Positions 1 through 6,091 of a DNA stretch of 9,617 nucleotides are shown in pieces. The stretch covers positions 1-9,617 of the forward strand of contig CABSGW010000091.1 in assembly GCA_902477365.1 (NCBI GenBank). Direction: 5' to 3'. The notes under the pieces are model-generated. The model did no database searches and was not told the origin of the DNA. It saw only the letters and a program-made list of their open reading frames with translations. Positions within the stretch are counted from its first letter, which is position 1, and the number at the start of each line of letters is the position of its first letter. The position numbers and the translations under genes were made by a program. Origin of the DNA: an uncultured Prevotellaceae bacterium. GTDB taxonomy: Bacteria > Bacteroidota > Bacteroidia > Bacteroidales > Bacteroidaceae.

Positions 1-60
1 ATTGCTTTTGCAACAAACACCAACAAGGAAAAAGGACGTAACGTGAAAAACAAATGCTAC

Positions 61-108
61 AAAAAGGCCTAATTTGCAACATCTTCTCACGGCCTTTCCT
101 CGAAAGCC
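61..108 (-). terminator. Candidate antiterminator/terminator platform of the cobalamin riboswitch
   Basis: Just downstream (on the minus strand) of the riboswitch, two hairpins compete for one segment. Plus positions 91-108 form a compact stem, read on the minus strand as GGCTTTC-GAG-GAAAGGCC with one bulged G. The same AAAGGCC (91-97) can instead pair with GGCCTTT at 63-69, which runs into a short U-tract (61-65). This is the layout of a transcriptional antiterminator/terminator switch. The terminator loop is long (21 nt) and part of its U-tract is used in the stem, so the call is moderate. Translational control is the alternative. Confidence 0.45.
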
Positions 109-114
109 TTTGAG

Positions 115-302
115 CAAATTGTGCATGGCAGGTCTTCTGACTCGTTCCCACAAACAGACGCCTTCCCGGATTTATTCATTTACCATCCAGTGGCTCTTAG
201 GTCTGCCGTGATTTAAAGAAACATACAGCAACGGGATTGTTCAGGATTCTCACCTGATTCCCTTTTAATCAAAACGCATTAATAGAGATATAATGCTATT
301 TG
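115..302 (-). ncRNA. Cobalamin (vitamin B12) riboswitch
   Basis: Read on the minus strand, the conserved elements of the cobalamin riboswitch appear in the right order. The GGGAATCAGGTG...CCTG...CCC block lies at 233-262. GCCACTGG lies at 187-194, GGGAAGG at 161-167, and the B12 box AGTCAGAAGACCTGCC at 127-142, one base from the usual consensus. A closing P1 helix can form between 293-302 and 115-126 (CAAAT/ATTTG plus GCAT/ATGC), which sets the ends. These aptamers bind adenosyl- or methylcobalamin and usually repress B12 uptake or synthesis genes. The controlled gene reads leftward out of the window. A TonB-dependent B12 receptor or other transport gene is likely, but this is inference. Confidence 0.93.
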
Positions 303-315
303 AACCAATGCGCTG

Positions 316-323
316 CAAAAATA
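316..323 (-). promoter_or_regulatory. Candidate -7 promoter element for the riboswitch transcript
   Basis: The minus strand reads TATTTTTG, matching the Bacteroides -7 consensus TAnnTTTG. Transcription would start about 5-8 nt further left, just before the P1 helix that ends at 302. That is where a riboswitch RNA should begin. No clear -33 TTG is visible at the right spacing, so support comes mainly from position. Confidence 0.5.
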
Positions 324-507
324 CGCAAAAAAAATAAGATGTGTCTCATTTTGTATTCTTTTTTCCGTATTCTTCCGACTGGCCGGTATTGCCTGTCACA
401 CGCTGTTTGTATCATGATTGTAGGCCGATACCGTGTTGTTTCTTACAAATGGGGAGTAGGCATGCAAAGAAAAAGGAGAAAATAAGGGCTATTTCTTCAT
501 AAACAGG

Positions 508-515
508 TAATTTTG
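508..515 (+). promoter_or_regulatory. Candidate -7 promoter element for the DUF5074 gene
   Basis: TAATTTTG matches the Bacteroides TAnnTTTG element and would give a leader of about 105 nt before the ATG at 627. There is no good TTG about 20 bp upstream. The match is short enough to arise by chance in this A/T-rich region. Confidence 0.35.
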
Positions 516-626
516 CAGGTAGATTGGTCGAACCGTGAAGGCATGTGTTGTGATTACACTGCATGGAATATGGTTTGCGAACCAGAGGCTTGACGATGTT
601 GTGATACTTAATTCAATTTGTTATAT

Positions 627-1934
627 ATGAGACATCTTTACTTATTCTTATTGACGTGTTTGTTTTCGCTGCATGCAATTGCGTCCGATTTTACCGAGGG
701 GGTATTCTTTGTGAATGAAGATTGGAGCGGACGTGCTCCGGGATCTGTAAACTTTCTGTCCGAGGATGGCGTTTGGACCTACAATGCTTTTCAGGCAGCC
801 AATCCGGGACGTTCGTTGGGAGTTACCAGCCAGTATGCGTCCATTTACCGTGACCGCATTTATTTTGTGAGCAAACAAAAGTACGATACCGACACCCTAA
901 AAGGAGGACGGTTGGTGGTGGCCGACGCCAAGAGCCTGAAAATGATTGCAAACTTTGATGAGTTGGATGGGGCTGACGGCCGTGCGTTTATAGGTGTGAA
1001 CGACCAAAAGGGATACATCAGTACCAACAAAGGAATCTTGACTTATAATATACAAGATAATTCGTTGGGCCGTTTTGTCGAGGGGCTTAGCGGTGAATAC
1101 GGTACGATGCTTGTGGCCGGAAACTATTTGTTTGCCATTGGAACGGTAGAGGGACTCCGTGCCATTGATCTGACAACAGACAAACTGGCTAAGACCTGGC
1201 CGGGCGTGAAACAGATGACGCGTTCCAAGGACGGAACGGTTTGGTGTTATTTGGACGGTATGTTGCAGGGTATCAACCCCGCAGATTTGAGTGATGTGAA
1301 AACCATTGAACTGGAAGAGGAGATTGAACATAATCCGTGGGCGTGGAATGCCGGCTTGCTGTTTGCCAGCAACCAGACCAATACCCTGTATTGGGGCGGA
1401 AAAGGAACCGGATGGTACGGAAGCGACAATGTGTGGAAGCTGGATTTGAACGCCGCTATACCCAAAGCCGAGAAAATCTTCGACTTGGCAGAAACCGGTT
1501 GGGCGGCTGTTTACGGTTCCACCATGCGTATAGACCCTGTGACCGATCATATCTATATGCAGTTGTATAAAGACTATGACAACCAGAACTATACCGTGTT
1601 CGAGTTGGACGCCGACGGAAACAAGGTGAACGAATATCCGCTGACCAAGCAAAATTGCTGGTTCCCCTCTTTGCCGGTATTTACGGAAGAGGGTACGTTG
1701 AACCACGTGTCGGGAACACCGGGTGTTGATCGGAAATCACCTTTCACGGTGACTGACCGCAGGCTGACGGTGCGTGGATGTGCCGGACAGGCCGTAAGGC
1801 TCTATCGCATGGACGGTGTGACGTTGGCTACCTATTTTATCAGGAATGAGCAAGAGGTTATCACATTGAACCTTCCTGCCGGAGTTTATCTGGTTCAAGG
1901 TGCGTCGCATGCGCTGAAATTCAGCATCCGTTAA
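627..1934 (+). CDS. Secreted DUF5074-type beta-propeller protein, BtuG-like
   Basis: A 435-residue exported protein, started at the ATG at 627. An in-frame TTG at 618 is also open, but the ATG gives a clean Sec signal peptide (MRHLYLF...HAIA, cleavage near residues 19-20). Residues from about 22 to 360 carry repeated propeller-like blades with the DUF5074/YncE-like pattern: FFVNEDW, SVNFL, LGVTSQY, IYFVSKQ, LVVADAK. The last 63 residues form a small beta-sandwich-like tail with RLYRMDG and LPAGVYLV, resembling type IX secretion sorting domains. Cys11 sits in LLTC, a poor lipobox with no acidic export signal after it, so this may not be a surface lipoprotein like BtuG. DUF5074 proteins of Bacteroides include the B12-binding BtuG, and the gene diverges from a cobalamin riboswitch. 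A corrinoid-capture role is therefore plausible but not shown; it could bind another ligand. Confidence 0.8.
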   Translation: MRHLYLFLLTCLFSLHAIASDFTEGVFFVNEDWSGRAPGSVNFLSEDGVWTYNAFQAANPGRSLGVTSQYASIYRDRIYFVSKQKYDTDTLKGGRLVVADAKSLKMIANFDELDGADGRAFIGVNDQKGYISTNKGILTYNIQDNSLGRFVEGLSGEYGTMLVAGNYLFAIGTVEGLRAIDLTTDKLAKTWPGVKQMTRSKDGTVWCYLDGMLQGINPADLSDVKTIELEEEIEHNPWAWNAGLLFASNQTNTLYWGGKGTGWYGSDNVWKLDLNAAIPKAEKIFDLAETGWAAVYGSTMRIDPVTDHIYMQLYKDYDNQNYTVFELDADGNKVNEYPLTKQNCWFPSLPVFTEEGTLNHVSGTPGVDRKSPFTVTDRRLTVRGCAGQAVRLYRMDGVTLATYFIRNEQEVITLNLPAGVYLVQGASHALKFSIR

Positions 1935-1954
1935 TACGGATTTTGCAACATATG

Positions 1955-1997
1955 CTCCCCGCAAACGGTCCGGCTGTTTGCGGGGAGTTGTGTTTTT
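1955..1997 (+). terminator. Intrinsic terminator after the DUF5074 gene
   Basis: A perfect 12-bp inverted repeat, CTCCCCGCAAAC (1955-1966) and GTTTGCGGGGAG (1976-1987), encloses a 9-nt loop and is followed by TTGTGTTTTT. It starts 20 nt after the stop codon of the propeller gene and would insulate the nuo operon from it. Confidence 0.88.
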
Positions 1998-2021
1998 ACC
2001 GGTTGCCTGGCTTTTTCTATG

Positions 2022-2087
2022 TACCGGACTGGGCATCTCGTTAAAAAGAGTCCGCGTGGAGTTTTTAACGAGATGCCCAGTCCGGTA
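2022..2087. repeat. Long perfect inverted repeat (26-bp arms)
   Basis: The arms at 2022-2047 and 2062-2087 are exact reverse complements over 26 bp (TACCGGACTGGGCATCTC... into GTTAAAAA). They flank a 14-nt centre, GAGTCCGCGTGGAG, in which TCC and GGA can add three more pairs. The A5/T5 runs lie at the loop end, and no U-tract follows either arm, so it is not a standard intrinsic terminator. It lies between a real terminator and the nuo promoter. It could be an interspersed palindromic repeat, a small non-autonomous element, or a bidirectional transcription or RNA-processing barrier. Confidence 0.9.
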
Positions 2088-2244
2088 AGGTGTGTATACG
2101 GGGTGGGGTGAAAAACAAGCAGGAAAGGGGGCTTGCAGGGTGGTTGTCGGATGCTTCTTTCAATAAGCTGTCTTTTATTTGTTCCCCGTTGTGTTAAAGC
2201 ACAATTTTGCTATCTGGAGATTACAATAGCTCACTATTTTTTAT
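2088..2244. other. Intergenic stretch upstream of the nuo promoter
   Basis: This G-rich then A/T-rich stretch has no supportable gene. Only weak structure is visible: TTGTG (2189-2193) can pair with CACAA (2200-2204) ahead of TTTTG. No regulator site was recognised. Confidence 0.5.
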
Positions 2245-2252
2245 TACCTTTG
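2245..2252 (+). promoter_or_regulatory. Candidate -7 promoter element of the nuo operon
   Basis: TACCTTTG matches TAnnTTTG exactly, preceded by an A/T-rich run. At the expected -33 position only TTA (2221-2223) is found in place of TTG. Transcription would begin near 2257-2260, giving a leader of about 230 nt. No other promoter-like site is obvious between here and nuoA. Confidence 0.55.
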
Positions 2253-2256
2253 CGCC

Positions 2257-2486
2257 CGAAAGACGAAAAACGTGAAGAAGGGTCAAGTTAAAAGTCTGGG
2301 GCAGTGTAATATCTGTCCGTCGATTTTATTTCCATTGTCTGAAGGCAGATGCTTTCACGCGGATGGATGCGAGTACGCTCCGGCGGGAGCGCCCTTTTGT
2401 TGTTTTTGTACCCCTTCTGCAAAAACGCCACGGTTCGTTTTTCTTTATACGAGTCAAAATAAACAATTCACTAACATTTTAACACT
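2257..2486 (+). promoter_or_regulatory. Structured nuo leader with a terminator-like hairpin
   Basis: The 5' leader has more structure than a simple start region. CGCTCC (2376-2381) and GGAGCG (2386-2391) form a 6-bp hairpin with a GGCG loop, followed by CCCTTTTGTTGTTTTTG, which looks like an intrinsic terminator placed before the operon. Upstream, ATCTGTC (2311-2317) can pair with GGCAGAT (2344-2350). The same segments can instead pair locally (GGCAG 2300-2304 with CTGTC 2313-2317; TCTG 2338-2341 with CAGA 2346-2349), so alternative folds exist. This suggests attenuation or a conserved leader RNA. The last 40 nt are A/T-rich and open, as is usual before Bacteroides start codons. I do not recognise a named RNA family. 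Confidence 0.4.
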
Positions 2487-2837
2487 ATGAACTTTGCCTT
2501 TTTAGTTGCAGTATTGTTAACGGGTATCGCGTTCGTAGGTATCGTGGTGGCATTGGCTAAGGCCATTTCACCCCGGTCGTTCAACGCGCAAAAGGAAGAG
2601 GCTTACGAGTGTGGTATTCCGACACGTGGTGCATCGTGGATGCAGTTCCGTGTGGGATATTACCTGTTCGCTATTTTGTTCTTGATGTTCGATGTGGAAA
2701 CGATGTTCCTTTTTCCTTGGGCCGTCGTTGTTACCTCATTAGGACCTGCGGGACTTTTTAGCGTGCTCTTCTTTTTATTCATTTTGGTTCTGGGCCTTGC
2801 CTATGCCTGGAGGAAAGGAGCTTTGGTATGGAAGTAA
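2487..2837 (+). CDS. nuoA: NADH-quinone oxidoreductase subunit A
   Basis: The 116-residue NuoA is a three-helix inner-membrane subunit at the junction between the quinone-binding arm and the membrane arm of complex I. Its hydrophobic segments lie near residues 3-25, 55-80 and 86-108. Between the first two is the loop with YECG (40-43), and helix 2 carries the conserved FDVE acidic pair (Asp69, Glu71) followed by FLFPWA. Length and motifs fit the family. It is the first gene of the operon and is preceded by an A/T-rich leader with no Shine-Dalgarno sequence. Its last codons overlap nuoB by 10 nt, implying coupled translation. Confidence 0.97.
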   Translation: MNFAFLVAVLLTGIAFVGIVVALAKAISPRSFNAQKEEAYECGIPTRGASWMQFRVGYYLFAILFLMFDVETMFLFPWAVVVTSLGPAGLFSVLFFLFILVLGLAYAWRKGALVWK

Positions 2838-3421
2838 CCAAGAAGCCTGTTATCAAGTCTATTCCTTACGAGGATTTTAAAGATAACGAAACGTTTGAAA
2901 AACTGGTACAAGAGTTGAATGCCGGAGGTGCAAATGTCATTGTAAGCACCTTGGACGACCTGATAGACTGGGGACGTAGTAACTCGTTGTGGCCGTTGAC
3001 GTTTGCAACCAGTTGTTGCGGTATCGAATTTATGGCTGTGTGTGCGGCCCGTTACGACATTGCCCGCTTTGGTTTCGAGGTGACACGTAACAGTCCCCGC
3101 CAGGCCGATGTGATTTTGGTTTGCGGAACCATCACCAATAAGATGGCGCCGGTATTGAAGCGTTTGTACGACCAGATGGCCGATCCCAAGTATGTGGTGG
3201 CCATTGGCGGATGTTCGGTGAGCGGTGGTCCGTTTACCAAGTCCTATCACGTGCTGAACGGTGTAGACAAGATTATTCCCGTTGACGTTTACGTGCCGGG
3301 ATGCCCGCCCCGCCCCGAAGCTTTCCTGTACGGTATGATGCAGTTGCAACGTAAAGTGAAAGTGGAAAACTTCTTTGGAACGACCAACCGTAAAGAAAAA
3401 AGAAAGGAGGAACAGGCATGA
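2828..3421 (+). CDS. nuoB: NADH-quinone oxidoreductase subunit B (N2 cluster)
   Basis: NuoB is the peripheral subunit that holds the terminal 4Fe-4S cluster N2, which passes electrons to quinone. All four ligand cysteines are visible: the adjacent pair Cys63-Cys64 in ATSCCGIE, Cys129 in IGGCSVSGG, and Cys159 in VPGCPPRPE. The 197-residue length is typical, with a charged, lysine-rich C-terminal tail after about residue 180. The start codon lies inside the end of nuoA, and the stop overlaps the nuoCD start as ATGA. The protein is soluble, with no signal or membrane helices, and sits at the interface with NuoCD and NuoH. Confidence 0.98.
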   Translation: MEVTKKPVIKSIPYEDFKDNETFEKLVQELNAGGANVIVSTLDDLIDWGRSNSLWPLTFATSCCGIEFMAVCAARYDIARFGFEVTRNSPRQADVILVCGTITNKMAPVLKRLYDQMADPKYVVAIGGCSVSGGPFTKSYHVLNGVDKIIPVDVYVPGCPPRPEAFLYGMMQLQRKVKVENFFGTTNRKEKRKEEQA

Positions 3422-4983
3422 CGCTTGATAATATTCAGGTAGTAGCACCTGCGGCATTGCGTGCCGAAATGGAACGTTTGCATGCAAACGGCATGGACTT
3501 TTTGCAGAATCTGGTCGGAATGGACTGGGGCGAAGAAGGTTTGGGAGTCGTTTATCAGTTGGAGTCGACCAAGACCGGTGAGCGCGTTGCCCTTAAGACG
3601 GCAACCACCGATCGTGAGAACCCGCTGTTGCCCAGTGTGAGCGACCTGTGGAAAATGGCTAACATCTACGAACGTGAGGTGTTTGATTTCTATGGCATCC
3701 GTTTTACGAACCATCCCGACATGCGTCGTATTTACTTGCGCGAGGACTGGGTGGGTTATCCGCTTCGTAAGGACGACGAGACCGAAAAGAACAATCCGCT
3801 ACGCATGGACAACGAGACGTTGACGGATACTACGCCCGAGTTGGAGCTGATGCCCGACGGAACCATCAAACAAAAAGAGAATGTAATCTTTGGCGATGGT
3901 GAATATGTGGTGAATATCGGTCCGCAGCATCCTTCTACGCACGGTGTATTGCACTTCCGTGTGAGTCTGGAGGGAGAGTATATCCGTAAGATAGACCCCA
4001 TGTTGGGGTATATACACCGCGGTATCGAGAAGATGAATGAAAGTCTTACCTATCCGCAGACATTGGCGCTGACCGACCGTTTGGACTATCTGGGCGCACA
4101 TCAGAGCCGCCATGCCCTGTGTATGTGTATAGAGAAGGCGATGGGTGTGGAAGTGAGCGAGCGCGTGCAATACATTCGTACCTTGATGGACGAGTTGCAG
4201 CGTATTGACTCGCACATCCTGTTCTTTGCTTGTCTGTGTCAGGACTTGGGTGCGACGACAGCTTTCTTGTATGGTTTCCGCGATCGTGAGAAGATTCTCG
4301 ACATCTTCGAGGAAACGTGCGGTGGCCGTCTCATCATGAACTACAACACCATTGGCGGTGTGATGTACGATCTGCATCCGAACTTTGTGAAACGGGTGAA
4401 GGAGTTTATTCCTTACATGCGTCACAACATTCAGGAGTATTTCGATATCTTTGCTAATAACATCATCGCCCACAACCGAATGAAAGGCGTTGGTGTGTTG
4501 AGCTTGGAAGATGTGATTTCATTTGGCTGTACCGGCGGTACGGGACGTGCGTCCGGATGGCATAACGATGTGCGTAAACGCATACCTTATGCGGTATATG
4601 ATAAGGTGGACTTCAAAGAGATTACACGTACTGAGGGTGACAGCTTTGCCCGTTTTATGGTGCGTATGGACGAGATTATGGAAAGCCTGAATATCATAGA
4701 ACAGCTGATTGATAATATTCCGGAAGGTAGTTATCAGGAGAAAATGAAGCCAATCATAAAGGTTCCGGAAGGTACTTATTATGCGGCTGTTGAGGCTAGT
4801 CGTGGAGAGTTCGGCGTGTTCCTGGAAAGTCGTGGCGATAAGTATCCTTATCGTCTGCACTATCGTAGTACGGGATTGCCTTTGATTGCCGCCATTGATA
4901 CGGCTTGTCGCAATAGCAAAATTGCAGACTTGATAACGATCGGTGGAACAATGGATTATGTAGTACCTGATATTGACCGATAA
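3418..4983 (+). CDS. nuoCD: Fused NADH-quinone oxidoreductase subunit C/D
   Basis: A 521-residue fusion of the two quinone-arm subunits. The NuoC part ends near residue 121 with the family signature YEREVFDFYGI...HPDMRRI...DW.GYPLRKD. It is shorter at the N-terminus than free-standing NuoC proteins of about 200 residues. A charged linker leads to NuoD from about residue 160, with GPQHPSTHG and the usual DIDR ending. The quinone-site residues are present: His175 in the STHG motif and Tyr224 in DRLDY. They are 49 residues apart, the same spacing as His38/Tyr87 in Thermus Nqo4. Enterobacteria also fuse these genes. The start overlaps nuoB by 4 nt. nuoH follows 13 nt downstream, where nuoE, nuoF and nuoG sit in E. 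coli. Confidence 0.97.
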   Translation: MTLDNIQVVAPAALRAEMERLHANGMDFLQNLVGMDWGEEGLGVVYQLESTKTGERVALKTATTDRENPLLPSVSDLWKMANIYEREVFDFYGIRFTNHPDMRRIYLREDWVGYPLRKDDETEKNNPLRMDNETLTDTTPELELMPDGTIKQKENVIFGDGEYVVNIGPQHPSTHGVLHFRVSLEGEYIRKIDPMLGYIHRGIEKMNESLTYPQTLALTDRLDYLGAHQSRHALCMCIEKAMGVEVSERVQYIRTLMDELQRIDSHILFFACLCQDLGATTAFLYGFRDREKILDIFEETCGGRLIMNYNTIGGVMYDLHPNFVKRVKEFIPYMRHNIQEYFDIFANNIIAHNRMKGVGVLSLEDVISFGCTGGTGRASGWHNDVRKRIPYAVYDKVDFKEITRTEGDSFARFMVRMDEIMESLNIIEQLIDNIPEGSYQEKMKPIIKVPEGTYYAAVEASRGEFGVFLESRGDKYPYRLHYRSTGLPLIAAIDTACRNSKIADLITIGGTMDYVVPDIDR

Positions 4984-4996
4984 ATCCGAATATTGT

Positions 4997-6073
4997 ATGT
5001 ATAATTTTAGTATAGTAACACAGTGGATTCATGACCTGCTCTTGTCCGTTATGCCGGAGTGGGGGGCTATCCTTGTCGAAGGTGTGCTCATAGCCTTGTG
5101 CGTCATTACGTTGTACGCAATTTTGGCTATTGTTTTGATATATATGGAACGTAAGGTCTGTGCGGCATTCCAGTGCCGTCTGGGCCCGATGCGTGTTGGT
5201 AAGTGGGGACTGTTGCAGGTGTTTGCCGATGTATTGAAGATGCTTACGAAAGAGATCATCGATATGCGCAACTCCGACCGTTTCCTTTACAATCTGGCTC
5301 CGTTTATGGTGATTGTCGCTTCGATGCTGACATTTGCCTGCCTGCCTTGGCATCCCGGCGCTGAGATCTTGGACTTTAATGTTGGTGTATTCTTCTTGTT
5401 GGCCGCGTCCAGTATCGGTGTTATCGGTATTTTGCTGGCCGGTTGGAGTAGTAACAACAAATATTCGTTGATTGGCGCTATGCGTAGCGGTGCGCAGATC
5501 ATCAGTTACGAGTTGTCTATCGGTATGACCATGTTAACCATGATTGTGCTGACCGGCAGCATGCAACTTTCGGAGATTGTGGCCAACCAGGCTGACGGAT
5601 GGAACTTGTTCAAAGGACATATTCCGGCTGTTATCGCATTTATCATTTATTTGATAGCCGGTAATGCCGAATGTAACCGTGGCCCGTTCGATATGCCCGA
5701 GGCCGAGAGCGAGCTGACCGCCGGTTATCATACCGAATATAGCGGTATGCACTTCGGCTTTTTCTACTTGGCCGAGTATCTGAACCTGTTTATTGTAGCC
5801 GGTATTGCTGCTACCATCTTCTTGGGAGGCTGGATGCCGTTGCATGTTCCGGGGTTAGATGGCTTCAACATGGTGATGGATTACATTCCCGGTTTTGTCT
5901 GGTTCTTTGGAAAAGCATTCTTCGTTGTATTCCTGTTGATGTGGCTCAGATGGACATTCCCGCGTTTGCGTATTGACCATATTTTGAGTTTGGAATGGAA
6001 ATACCTCATTCCCATCAGCATGTTGAACCTGATATTGATGGCTTTGATTGTAGTTTATGGTCTTCACTTTTAA
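4997..6073 (+). CDS. nuoH: NADH-quinone oxidoreductase subunit H
   Basis: NuoH is the membrane subunit that forms the quinone entry cavity and links redox chemistry to the proton-pumping arm. The ATG at 4997 gives 358 residues. An in-frame TTG at 4973 would overlap nuoCD and add eight polar residues, so it is less likely. About eight membrane helices are expected. Visible signatures are YMERKV...QCRLGPMRVG after helix 1 (Glu51-Arg52), a cytoplasmic loop with GPFDMPEAESELTAGY (from Gly229; acidic Asp232, Glu235, Glu237, Glu239) followed by TEYSGM, and LRWTFPRLRID near residue 318. These loops shape the quinone channel in complex I. Spacing and strand place it in the nuo operon. Confidence 0.96.
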   Translation: MYNFSIVTQWIHDLLLSVMPEWGAILVEGVLIALCVITLYAILAIVLIYMERKVCAAFQCRLGPMRVGKWGLLQVFADVLKMLTKEIIDMRNSDRFLYNLAPFMVIVASMLTFACLPWHPGAEILDFNVGVFFLLAASSIGVIGILLAGWSSNNKYSLIGAMRSGAQIISYELSIGMTMLTMIVLTGSMQLSEIVANQADGWNLFKGHIPAVIAFIIYLIAGNAECNRGPFDMPEAESELTAGYHTEYSGMHFGFFYLAEYLNLFIVAGIAATIFLGGWMPLHVPGLDGFNMVMDYIPGFVWFFGKAFFVVFLLMWLRWTFPRLRIDHILSLEWKYLIPISMLNLILMALIVVYGLHF

Positions 6074-6091
6074 ATGAAAAGAGGTATAATC

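Larger units (their letters stand above)
303..626. other. Divergent intergenic region between riboswitch and DUF5074 gene
   Basis: No convincing gene lies here. It holds the two outward-facing promoter candidates (316-323 minus, 508-515 plus). A TTG-initiated 61-codon frame at 300-485 has no start signal and a composition unlike a protein, so it is not called. The stretch 541-562 can form a 7-bp hairpin with one bulge in the propeller gene leader (GCATGTGT with ACACTGC). I see no second B12 box on the plus strand. Confidence 0.6.

Noticed and set aside
1..126. Minus-strand frame from an ATG at 126 (MHNLLKGF..., then a hydrophobic run), open to the window edge
   Set aside because: The ATG lies inside the predicted P1 helix of the riboswitch, and the frame crosses both expression-platform hairpins. 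It looks slightly signal-peptide-like, but a different minus-strand frame also does so below position 60. The true start is probably at or beyond the window edge.
300..485. 61-codon plus-strand frame
   Set aside because: It starts at TTG inside the riboswitch region, has no start signal or family resemblance, and overlaps the minus-strand promoter candidate.
618..626. TTG start three codons upstream for the propeller gene
   Set aside because: The ATG at 627 gives a better signal peptide with a basic residue right after Met, and the TTG has no ribosome-binding support.
897..1706. 269-codon minus-strand frame opposite the propeller gene
   Set aside because: It lies wholly within a well-supported plus-strand gene, has no recognisable domain, and its composition is that of an antisense shadow. 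The same applies to the long minus-strand frames across the nuo genes.
1967..2047. The terminator and the long palindrome as one combined structure
   Set aside because: Both contain a short CCGG-type core, but their arms do not match each other. Each forms its own complete hairpin, so they are listed separately.
2272..2490. 72-codon cysteine-rich frame ending in an ATGA overlap with nuoA
   Set aside because: The overlap looks like coupling, but it starts at GTG with no start signal, runs through the terminator-like hairpin, and its last part is the A/T-rich untranslated type of sequence. Conservation of the frame in relatives would revive it as a leader peptide.
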